The notes under the pieces were generated by a model. The model made no database searches, was not told where the DNA came from, and was given only the letters and a program-made list of their open reading frames with translations. A stretch of DNA of 64,000 nucleotides from NCBI RefSeq assembly GCF_021531375.1, contig NZ_JADYTU010000001.1:124001-188000 (forward strand), read 5' to 3'. Positions 56,827 to 64,000 of this stretch are shown piece after piece (the first letter of the stretch is position 1; the number at the start of each line of letters is the position of its first letter). Origin of the DNA: Pseudoflavonifractor phocaeensis. Its GTDB lineage: Bacteria; Bacillota; Clostridia; Oscillospirales; Oscillospiraceae. A program made the position numbers and the translations under genes.

Positions 56827-57300
56827 ATGGCAAAAGAATACAAACTGAGTCCTCAGCGTCTCAAGGAGCTCCAGGACGAGATGAATTATCTGAAGACCGT
56901 CCGGGAGAAAGAGGTCGCGGAGCTCATCAAGGAGGCCCGTTCCTTCGGCGACCTGTCCGAGAACAGCGAGTACGACGAGGCCAAGAACGAGCAGGGCAAG
57001 CTCTACTCCCGCATGGCCGAGCTGGAGGAGATCCTCTCCAACTATGTGGTCATCGAGGAGGAGGAAGCCGGAGGCGACTATATCCGCCTGGGGTCCACCG
57101 TCACCGTCCTGGACAAGGAATTTGACGAGGAAGAGACCTATAAGATCGTGGGCTCTCAGGAGGCCGATCCCATGAACGGCGCCATCTCCGAGGACTCCCC
57201 CTTCGGCAAGGCCCTGCTGGGCCGGAACGCCGGGGAGGACGTCACCGTGGACGCCCCCGCGGGCCCTGTGGCTTACAAGATCCTCAAGGTGGAGCGCTGA
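56827..57300 (+). CDS. greA: Transcription elongation factor GreA
   Basis: It stimulates RNA cleavage by backtracked RNA polymerase. ATG at 56827 gives 157 residues, the family length. The N-terminal coiled coil ends in the tip sequence RSFGDLSENSEYDEA with the conserved acidic pair, and the C-terminal FKBP-like domain has GSQEADPMNGAISEDSPFGKALLG. A GAGGT RBS is weak, but the promoter is very strong. Confidence 0.96.
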   Translation: MAKEYKLSPQRLKELQDEMNYLKTVREKEVAELIKEARSFGDLSENSEYDEAKNEQGKLYSRMAELEEILSNYVVIEEEEAGGDYIRLGSTVTVLDKEFDEEETYKIVGSQEADPMNGAISEDSPFGKALLGRNAGEDVTVDAPAGPVAYKILKVER

Positions 57301-57348
57301 TTTTTACAGAATACGGCCCTGGGGCCGGAGAAGATAGGAGTGGTCTAT

Positions 57349-58854
57349 ATGGCCGAGAACAAGAACCAGGGCGCCGCCCCTGAGCAGCAGAATCTGTCCC
57401 AGCTGCTCCAGATTCGCCGGGACAAGCTGAAGGAGCTGCAGGACAGCGGCAACGATCCTTTCCAGATCACCAAGTATGTGGTGGACAATGACTCCGCCAA
57501 TATCAAGGACAACTTCGACGCCCTGGAGGGCAAAGAGGTGTCCGTCGCCGGCCGTCTGATGAGCAAGCGGGGCATGGGCAAGGTGTCCTTCTGCGACCTT
57601 CAGGACAAGACCGGCCGCATCCAGCTCTATGCCCGCCGGGACGAGATGGACGAGGCGGAGTATGCCCGCTTCAAGAAGTATGACATCGGCGATATCGTGG
57701 GCGTCAAGGGCGTGGTGTTCCGTACCCAGCGGGGGGAGATGTCCGTCCGCGTGGTCACCTGCACCCTGCTGTCCAAGTCCCTGCTGCCCCTGCCCGAAAA
57801 GTTCCACGGCCTGACCAACCAGGAGCTGCGCTACCGTCAGCGCTATGTGGACCTGATCGTCAACCCCGAGGTAAAGCGCAACTTCATCATCCGCTCCCAG
57901 TTCATCAAGCATGTCCGGGAGTTCATGGACGGCCGGGGCTTCATGGAGGTGGAGACCCCCGTTTTGAACACCATCTCCGGCGGCGCCACCGCCCGGCCCT
58001 TCATTACCCACCACAACACCCTGGACATCGACATGTATATGCGGATCGCCACCGAGCTGCCCCTGAAGCGGCTCATCGTGGGCGGCATGGACCGGGTGTA
58101 TGAGATCGGCCGCATCTTCCGCAACGAGGGCATGGACCCCAAGCATAACCCCGAGTTCACCACCATCGAGCTGTACCAGGCCTATGCCGACTTCAACGAC
58201 ATGATGGACCTGTTCGAGGACCTGCTGTCCTCCGCAGCTCAGAAGATCCTGGGCACCTATCAGGTCCAGTGGCAGGGCCAGGACATCGACCTGACCCCCG
58301 GCTGGCCCCGTATGACCATGGCCGAGGCCGTCAAGCAGTATGTGGGCATCGACTTTATGGCTATCGATTCCGACGAGGAGGCTGTGGCCGCCGCCGAGGC
58401 CATCGGTGTGGAACTGCCTGAGACCGCTGACAAGACCTGGGGCAACGCCCTGTACGAGTGCTTTGACCAGCGGGTGGAGGAGAAGCTGATCCAGCCTACC
58501 TTCATCACCATGCATCCTGTGGACGTGTCTCCTCTGGCCAAGCGGTCTCCCAAGGACCCCCGGCTTACCGAGCGGTTCGAGCTGTTTATCTGCCACAGCG
58601 AGATGGGCAACGCCTTCTCCGAGCTGAACGACCCCATCGACCAGCGCCAGCGCTTCCAGAAGCAGGTTGAGCTGCGGGACAAGGGCGACGACGAGGCCGG
58701 CATGATGGACGAGGACTTCCTCACCGCGCTGGAGTACGGTATGCCCCCCACGGGCGGACTGGGCATCGGCATCGACCGCTGCGTCATGCTGCTGACCAAT
58801 TCTGACTCCATCCGGGAAGTGATTTTGTTCCCCACGATGAAACCTTTGGACTGA
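57349..58854 (+). CDS. lysS: Lysine-tRNA ligase, class II
   Basis: ATG at 57349 is preferred over GTG at 57340, which lies too close to the RBS. The 501-residue product has an OB-fold anticodon domain (about 50-150: VSVAGRLMSKRGMGKVSFCD), then motif 1, motif 2 (RIFRNEGMDPKHNPEFTTIE) and motif 3 (GLGIGIDRCVMLL). It couples lysine to tRNA-Lys. It follows greA after 48 bp, a common clostridial pairing. Confidence 0.97.
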   Translation: MAENKNQGAAPEQQNLSQLLQIRRDKLKELQDSGNDPFQITKYVVDNDSANIKDNFDALEGKEVSVAGRLMSKRGMGKVSFCDLQDKTGRIQLYARRDEMDEAEYARFKKYDIGDIVGVKGVVFRTQRGEMSVRVVTCTLLSKSLLPLPEKFHGLTNQELRYRQRYVDLIVNPEVKRNFIIRSQFIKHVREFMDGRGFMEVETPVLNTISGGATARPFITHHNTLDIDMYMRIATELPLKRLIVGGMDRVYEIGRIFRNEGMDPKHNPEFTTIELYQAYADFNDMMDLFEDLLSSAAQKILGTYQVQWQGQDIDLTPGWPRMTMAEAVKQYVGIDFMAIDSDEEAVAAAEAIGVELPETADKTWGNALYECFDQRVEEKLIQPTFITMHPVDVSPLAKRSPKDPRLTERFELFICHSEMGNAFSELNDPIDQRQRFQKQVELRDKGDDEAGMMDEDFLTALEYGMPPTGGLGIGIDRCVMLLTNSDSIREVILFPTMKPLD

Positions 58855-58967
58855 GAAGAGTCAAAAACTTAGTAATTGCAAGGGTTTGCGGTTTTGAAGG
58901 CGTTGTAGCTGACAACAAATTTACCGCAATTGAGAAGCCCTCTTTTTAATCGGATGGGTTTTGCATG

Positions 58968-59020
58968 AAAAAAGACGAGTCTGCAAGTACGTTGAACGTA
59001 GTGCAGGCTCGTCTTTTGTT
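58968..59020. terminator. Bidirectional terminator between lysS and the sensor kinase gene
   Basis: Stem AAAAGACGAG.CTGCA with its complement and an inner TACGT/ACGTA hairpin; A and T runs on both sides. Confidence 0.85.
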
Positions 59021-59055
59021 GTGCCGATCCGTGATATTGTCGCAATAAAGAAAAA

Positions 59056-61557
59056 TTAACTGTTTAGATTTCTGACTATGACCTTTACGATCTCTTCCAG
59101 TACAATTGGTTTTGACAAATGCCCGTTCATACCTGCGTCTAAAGACGCCTGAACATCTTCTGCGAAGGCATTGGCGGTCATGGCAATAATGGGTATTCTG
59201 CGGGCATCCGGGCGATCGGGCATGTTGCGGATGGCCGCTGTGGCGTCATAGCCGTTCAGCGCCGGCATCATAATATCCATCATAATCATGTCGAAGGTGT
59301 CGGGTGGATTCTCTGTGAAGATTTTTACTGCCTCGTTGCCGTCGGCGGCTCTGGTCACCTGAATTCCCAGCTCCTCCAACTGCACCATTGCGATTTCCGC
59401 ATTCAAATCGTTATCCTCTGCCAGCAATATCTTCACGCCCAGCAAGTACGTCTTAGCGGCAGGATGATCTTGCGCCTGAATCTTGATTTCATCGGTGCCC
59501 TCCACGGGAAGCTCCACGGTGAAGGTGGAGCCCTGGCCCTTTTTACTCTCCACAGAAATGGTACCGCCCATCAGATCTACATACCGCTTTGTGATAGCCA
59601 TGCCCAGGCCGGTGCCCTTATAGTGTGTCCGTGCTCCGGTCTCCTCCTGAGAAAATTCGTCGAAGATATGCTTGACATATTCCTCACTCATGCCCACGCC
59701 GGTGTCTGTGACCCGATAGCGCACCATGATGTGCCGGTCATCCCCACCGGGATGGTAGCTGGCTTCGAAGGTGATGCTGCCGCCGTCCTCTGTAAACTTG
59801 ACCGCGTTGCCGAGAATATTTACCAGCACTTCCCGAATGCGAATGGAATCGGCAAGCACATAAGGCGTTTCGGGTACTGCCAAACTGGTACGGAATGTAA
59901 TATTCCGGTCGGACAGGAAGCCGTGCATGATGCTGAGCACCGTATCTGCCACCGCCGTAATATCAACGGGAAGGGGAGCGAATTTTATTTTGCCGCTTTC
60001 AATGCGGCTGATATCCAGCACATCATTGATCAGGGTCAGCAGATGCTCGGAACTGTTTCTGATCTTGTGGAGACAGCTCCTTACCTCCGGCTTGGGATCC
60101 TGTTTCAAAGCGATATTGGTAAAGCCGATGATCGCGTTCATAGGCGTGCGAATATCGTGAGAAATGTTATTCAGGAAGATGGTCTTTGCGCGGCTTGCGT
60201 TCTCAGCGGCATTGACGGCGTCTTCAAGAGCCTGATGGATCTTCTTGTCGCCGGTACGGTCAGACATATCAAGGATAAATTTTTTCTCCCCCTGAATGTC
60301 GCTGCAGAATGCGACTACATGGAACCAGATCGTCTCACCGCTTAACTGGTGGATGCACTCTCTGTCCCATTCCATCTGCTCGCCGGGAAGGATGTAAGGA
60401 AGCCAGTTCAGAATATAGGTGGTGCCGTTTTGGCTGACGAGCCGCTCCAGCACATGGACATCTTCGCGCACCTGTGCTTCCGGGATGCCCAGCAGCTTTT
60501 CGATGTTGGGGCTGACATAATCCACCCGAAGGCTCTGGGCATCCAGCATCAGGAACACATCGTCCACGTTGACCGACAGCTTAGAAAACAGTTCGTCACG
60601 AGCCAGCAGTTCATGATCCTTCCGTCTCAGCTTTTGCCGGTTTTGCTGAATTACAAACAGCAGGAGCATCACGGCCAGACCGATGGCGATGCCCGACACC
60701 ACGATCATGGTGGTGGACTGAAGCTTGCTCATGCTTGCATTGACCACATCGGTGGGCACGACACCCAGAACGGTCCAGCCCTGAAAATTCGCAGACTCAT
60801 ATACCAGATAATAGGGCCTGCCATTGATATCAAACACCATTGCGCCGGAATCGCCTGTCAGGAAGGCCTCATGCAGGTCGGAGATCTCCGCGCCGGTCAG
60901 GCTTTCTGATTTTTCCAGCAGAGCGAAGAAATTGTGGATATCCTTCAAATCCTCGTTGCCGTTGTCCACAACGATCCGGCCATCGGGCAGCACCGCAAAG
61001 GTGCTGGCTTGTCCGTCGAAAGCAGAAATCTTGAGCGCGTCCACCAGATCGGAGTTGTTAAAGGTAATGGCAATGGCCTCATAATCAAAGTCACGGTAGC
61101 GGCCCTGGGCGGCGGGAATGGCAAACACCAAGATTTCCGGCTTATCCGGGATGACGGAACAGGCGACCACAGGCTGTTTTTCCAGAATCAAATCCGCAAG
61201 CTGATCCCGCAGATCCAGGTAGCCCCGCTGTCCCTCCAATGTGAGATATTCGCCGTTTCGGGAGATAAAATAGAAATCGGTGAAATTGCTTTCTTCTTGC
61301 GCCTGGTTCACATAAGCCTGAATATCCGCTTCGCTTGGCGCAGTCTCCAGATAAGGCGCCCACATTCGCATATGGCTCCAGCTGATGGAGACCAGGTTAT
61401 GCAGAGCCTGATTGGCCTGATGAAAGATTTCCACAAGGTGAGCAGTGCTTTCTGTGTAAATGGTCCGGGAGCCAAAAGTATAATAAGAAAAGCCAGCCCA
61501 AATTGCTCCGGCAGCAAATACAAGCGTAAGCAGCAGAACAATCAAACGCTTTTTCAT
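59056..61557 (-). CDS. Hybrid sensor histidine kinase
   Basis: The 833-residue membrane protein has an N-terminal anchor, an extracellular dCache-like sensor (about 30-290), a second membrane helix (SGIAIGLAVMLLLFVIQQ, about 292-310), a PAS domain (about 320-440), a HisKA domain with His467 in SHDIRTPMNAIIGF, an ATPase domain (NILGNAVKFTEDGG, GTGLGMAI) and a receiver domain with Asp761 (MMDIMMPALNGYDA). GAAAGGAGGG precedes the ATG. It lies after the binding lipoprotein in the same operon and may read that protein's ligand. The separate HPt protein should receive phosphate from its receiver. Confidence 0.93.
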   Translation of the reverse strand: MKKRLIVLLLTLVFAAGAIWAGFSYYTFGSRTIYTESTAHLVEIFHQANQALHNLVSISWSHMRMWAPYLETAPSEADIQAYVNQAQEESNFTDFYFISRNGEYLTLEGQRGYLDLRDQLADLILEKQPVVACSVIPDKPEILVFAIPAAQGRYRDFDYEAIAITFNNSDLVDALKISAFDGQASTFAVLPDGRIVVDNGNEDLKDIHNFFALLEKSESLTGAEISDLHEAFLTGDSGAMVFDINGRPYYLVYESANFQGWTVLGVVPTDVVNASMSKLQSTTMIVVSGIAIGLAVMLLLFVIQQNRQKLRRKDHELLARDELFSKLSVNVDDVFLMLDAQSLRVDYVSPNIEKLLGIPEAQVREDVHVLERLVSQNGTTYILNWLPYILPGEQMEWDRECIHQLSGETIWFHVVAFCSDIQGEKKFILDMSDRTGDKKIHQALEDAVNAAENASRAKTIFLNNISHDIRTPMNAIIGFTNIALKQDPKPEVRSCLHKIRNSSEHLLTLINDVLDISRIESGKIKFAPLPVDITAVADTVLSIMHGFLSDRNITFRTSLAVPETPYVLADSIRIREVLVNILGNAVKFTEDGGSITFEASYHPGGDDRHIMVRYRVTDTGVGMSEEYVKHIFDEFSQEETGARTHYKGTGLGMAITKRYVDLMGGTISVESKKGQGSTFTVELPVEGTDEIKIQAQDHPAAKTYLLGVKILLAEDNDLNAEIAMVQLEELGIQVTRAADGNEAVKIFTENPPDTFDMIMMDIMMPALNGYDATAAIRNMPDRPDARRIPIIAMTANAFAEDVQASLDAGMNGHLSKPIVLEEIVKVIVRNLNS

Positions 61558-61591
61558 GGCACCGCCCTCCTTTCGTCTGGATTCCAGCTGC

Positions 61592-63496
61592 TTATTTGTC
61601 CTGAAGAATGGTCACATACTCCGTGGGCTCCAGAAGCTGTTTTGTGATCGCCAGCGCATCCGTGATGCAGTCATAGTTTGTGTAATTGTCGATATACTGA
61701 TCCTCGCGCTTGGCTTTCAGATCCTCGGGCATGGGGCAGTTGCAGAAGGTGGGGTGTTCCAGATAGGTATCCGCGCCCACCAGCAGCACCGTGTAAACGG
61801 TGTCATCCTCCAAAGGCTTCCCATTCACGGTAATATCGCCCAGGGTAAACTTTCCGCGCTCTGTTTCGATAACCGTGTATTCCAGGCCGCTGGTAACAGG
61901 CATCTGGTTGCGGTGCCGGATGGGGTTGGAGCCATCCTCCTTCACATTCACAAGCCAATCCATGATCCGGCGGATCTCCGCGCCGGTGTACTCACCGCGA
62001 TAGGCGTCGTTCTTATAGGTCATGACCCACTGGATCTGCTGCATGGTATAATCCCCGGCAAAAATGGGGGAGCTAACCACGCTGGCATAGCCAATGGCGA
62101 TTTGCTCCCCGTTTGCCGCCCGCAGGGTATTCATCAGGGAGGACGCGGCGGCGCTGCCGTGGACGCCGAAGTCATTGGAATAAGCGTTTTCCTGGGTGAA
62201 CAGCACCTCTTCGGACTCCGGATTTACATAGTTGATAAGTTGGGCGTTGAAATCCTCATAAGCGCCCCGGGCATCATACTCGCCGCGCATCATCTTGTGG
62301 GCAACATCCTGAGAAATGGCAAATACCTCGGTGGAAGCCAGGCGCATGTACAGGTGGTTGCTGTCGATGCAGTCCTGCGCATATTGGAGTGCGGGAGAGG
62401 GGGAAATACTCACTTCCTTATTATAGGACAGTACGGAAGCGCCGGCGGCAACAGCCTTCTGACCTTCCTCGCTGAAAATCGCCATCAGAACTTCCATAAC
62501 GGCATTCTTCTTGGCCTCATCCTTCTCCACACGCCTGGAAACGGCCAGCTGACACATGGGATAGGTGAGTACCCAGTTATCCTGAGAGGTTTCTCCGAAA
62601 TACGGAAGAATGACGCTGGTGATGCCTTCCTCCTCCGTAAAGCTCTCGGCCATGGCCGCGGTTGCGCGGATCATCGCGGTCTGCCCGTCAAGATAGGGCT
62701 GGGTCACCGGGTGAAAGGCCAGCTCCTCGTCGTCTGGCTGGAAATGAACATCCGTTAGAAATTGCGCATACTTCTCAAAAACCTTCGGCCAGACCTGGTC
62801 GTCCAGGCCTACCTGGTTATTTGCGGTTTCACTTTCATACTCCATGCGCCACTTGGTCCCCTCCAGGCTCATCAGCTCCGGGATGGCACAGCCCTGCATG
62901 GTCTCCAGACAGGTGTAGTCATACTTCCAGTCGGTCTGGAACCCCTTGATGCCCAGCGCCTCAAAGGCATTGATGGCTGCCAGAAACTCGGCGTAATTGG
63001 TGGGCAGGGGGATGTTATATTGGTCAAACAAATCCTTGTTGGCCATGATGGAATCCACCTCGGCGCACATGGGCAGCCAGCGGATCGCACCACTGTTTTC
63101 ACGGTTGACCTCCAGGTAGCTGCTATAAAAGGTGCCCGCCACCTCGGTCTGGCTCAGATCCATCAGATGCTGGGCCAGTGGGGACGCGTCGTTCAGGGAG
63201 AACCGGCGGCAGGTGATGATGTCCGGCATAGGCTCGCCCCGGGCAAGCAGATCCTTGTAGTATTCCATGGTGTTGTAGCTCTGAACGAAGGTAAACTCAA
63301 TCTCTGGGAACTTTTGTTCCAGCCAGGGAGTTAGCTCCTTGAACATGGACCGGTCCCACATATACATGGAGATGGCGATTTTACCCTCCTTTCCGCCGTT
63401 GTCGGGCTGCTCGGTAGTGTTGCGCCGGCCGGCGCAGCCGCCCAACAGCGTTGCTGACATGGAAACGGCAAACAGCAGACATAAAAGTTTCTTCAT
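61592..63496 (-). CDS. Lipoprotein fusing an ABC-type solute-binding domain to a 5'-nucleotidase C-terminal-like domain
   Basis: The 634-residue product is a lipoprotein (LLGGC, lipidated Cys21). Residues about 40-410 are a family-1 extracellular solute-binding domain (FPEIEFTFVQSYNTMEYY, PDIITCRRF, AEVDSIMANKDLFDQYNIPLP). Residues about 430-620 resemble the C-terminal domain of 5'-nucleotidases (AYSNDFGVHGSAAASSLMN, GDYTMQQIQWVMTYKND). No ABC permease is near. With the adjacent kinase and HPt genes, it looks like a sensing protein rather than an importer component. The ligand is unknown. Confidence 0.83.
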   Translation of the reverse strand: MKKLLCLLFAVSMSATLLGGCAGRRNTTEQPDNGGKEGKIAISMYMWDRSMFKELTPWLEQKFPEIEFTFVQSYNTMEYYKDLLARGEPMPDIITCRRFSLNDASPLAQHLMDLSQTEVAGTFYSSYLEVNRENSGAIRWLPMCAEVDSIMANKDLFDQYNIPLPTNYAEFLAAINAFEALGIKGFQTDWKYDYTCLETMQGCAIPELMSLEGTKWRMEYESETANNQVGLDDQVWPKVFEKYAQFLTDVHFQPDDEELAFHPVTQPYLDGQTAMIRATAAMAESFTEEEGITSVILPYFGETSQDNWVLTYPMCQLAVSRRVEKDEAKKNAVMEVLMAIFSEEGQKAVAAGASVLSYNKEVSISPSPALQYAQDCIDSNHLYMRLASTEVFAISQDVAHKMMRGEYDARGAYEDFNAQLINYVNPESEEVLFTQENAYSNDFGVHGSAAASSLMNTLRAANGEQIAIGYASVVSSPIFAGDYTMQQIQWVMTYKNDAYRGEYTGAEIRRIMDWLVNVKEDGSNPIRHRNQMPVTSGLEYTVIETERGKFTLGDITVNGKPLEDDTVYTVLLVGADTYLEHPTFCNCPMPEDLKAKREDQYIDNYTNYDCITDALAITKQLLEPTEYVTILQDK

Positions 63497-63529
63497 GTTT
63501 CTTTGTATTCTCCCTCTCAGTGTATTCTC

Positions 63530-63901
63530 TCATCTATGATCGGCGTCTAAATAAGCGCGAATTGCACTTACGGTCAACTGATAATCCTGCTTTACTTCTT
63601 CAAAAAGAGGATTGGCGCCGACTGGGATGACCTCTGCTTCAGACCGGAGCAATTCCGTCAGCTGTGACGCAGAAGAAAACAGCCTGTTCAGACTAAGATT
63701 TCCACTTACGCCCTGGAGTGTATGTGCCGCGCGAAATGCCTTGTCGCGGGTGCCCTCCTCCATGGCAATACACAGCTCCGCAAAACTGCCGTCATCCAGA
63801 AACTTCGTAATGAACCTCTTGACCAGGGTTCCACTTGACAGCCGTTTTTCTGCCTGAGCGAAATCACCGCCCAGTTGCTGGTAACACTCTTGAATCGTCA
63901 T
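63530..63901 (-). CDS. HPt phosphotransfer protein
   Basis: The 123-residue protein has a single HPt helix bundle with the phospho-accepting His60 in RAAHTLQGVSGNLSLNRL. It should relay phosphate from the hybrid kinase receiver to an output regulator, which is probably outside the window. A GAGGATGAG RBS lies in the end of the preceding gene. Confidence 0.9.
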   Translation of the reverse strand: MTIQECYQQLGGDFAQAEKRLSSGTLVKRFITKFLDDGSFAELCIAMEEGTRDKAFRAAHTLQGVSGNLSLNRLFSSASQLTELLRSEAEVIPVGANPLFEEVKQDYQLTVSAIRAYLDADHR

Positions 63902-63904
63902 ATC

Positions 63905-64000
63905 TCATCCTCTTTTTCGCCGTATCTTTTTCCACAAAAAGGGAATCCACTCGCTGTACAACAGATTTTTCGTTCTGTTGTAGTTCGTGTGCGCAAACAT
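63905..64000 (-). CDS. C-terminal end of an upstream gene, unrecognised
   Basis: The minus strand is open from the window edge to a TGA at 63907-63905 (31 codons). The end is basic (LLYSEWIPFLWKKIRRKRG). It lies three bases before the HPt start, so it is probably the preceding gene of the same operon. The family cannot be told. Confidence 0.45.
   Translation of the reverse strand: MFAHTNYNRTKNLLYSEWIPFLWKKIRRKRG

Noticed and set aside
58860-58960. Possible remnant of a gene after lysS
   Set aside because: The frame is short and no family is recognisable; only a terminator further on can be supported.

Overview
The window looks like a chromosome segment of a GC-rich, spore-forming clostridium from the gut, most like the Oscillospiraceae (Flavonifractor, Lawsonibacter and Oscillibacter relatives). 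The evidence is a Firmicute-type str operon (rplGB-rpsL-rpsG-fusA-tuf), a pgk-tpiA-gpmI-eno glycolytic run, sporulation genes (spoIIR and an interrupted sigK), GC-rich codon use, and surface proteins carrying dockerin, cohesin, SLH and sortase signals. The family assignment is inference; no 16S gene is present.

Layout. 1-640 is the end of an acyl-CoA-synthetase-like gene. 907-9535 is a cell-surface module: a secreted transglutaminase-like protein ending in a dockerin, a cohesin-SLH protein that could anchor it, a proline/cysteine-repeat protein with a VPKTG sortase signal, and a class B sortase. 9695-13746 (minus strand) holds a large HTH regulator, tRNA-Ser(CGA), cinA and an MBL-fold hydrolase. 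14144-20667 holds trmL, the glycolytic genes and trmO. A 52-bp copy of the end of eno sits 229 bp downstream of the original. 20735-22763 holds a GDSL hydrolase and a Crp/Fnr regulator divergent from a ferredoxin-domain gene, with a palindromic operator between them. 23056-27913 is the str operon. 28365-30164 is a Na/Pi cotransporter. 30459-34962 is a histidine locus: a YuiF-like transporter behind a structured leader, histidine ammonia-lyase, a DapF-family epimerase and the TrpR-like regulator YerC.

The main discovery is at 35096-50455. The 5' part of sigK (region 2) stops after a Cys-Ile-Glu-Asn sequence at 35426, and the rest of sigK resumes in the same frame at 50090. The 14,664 bp between them end in a large serine recombinase whose stop codon lies in the junction. 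This is a skin-type element that must be excised to rebuild a 231-residue SigK. It has the same junction residues as Bacillus subtilis skin but different cargo: mobilization and replication remnants (RepA-like, MobC, Cys-rich VLP), an internally deleted antitoxin, several HTH proteins, a PLD-helicase-DUF3427 gene next to an SF1 helicase-nuclease gene (a candidate anti-phage pair), and an AAA ATPase-nuclease with its own palindromic promoter.

After sigK come an Lrp-family regulator, an aminotransferase, thrH and a DUF1015 gene (apparently one amino-acid operon), then ispE, spoIIR, an unrecognised gene, greA and lysS. The right end (minus strand) is a signalling operon: an HPt protein, a lipoprotein that fuses a sugar-type binding domain to a 5'-nucleotidase-like C-terminal domain, and a hybrid sensor kinase. 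All calls come from reading the sequence; no database search was run.
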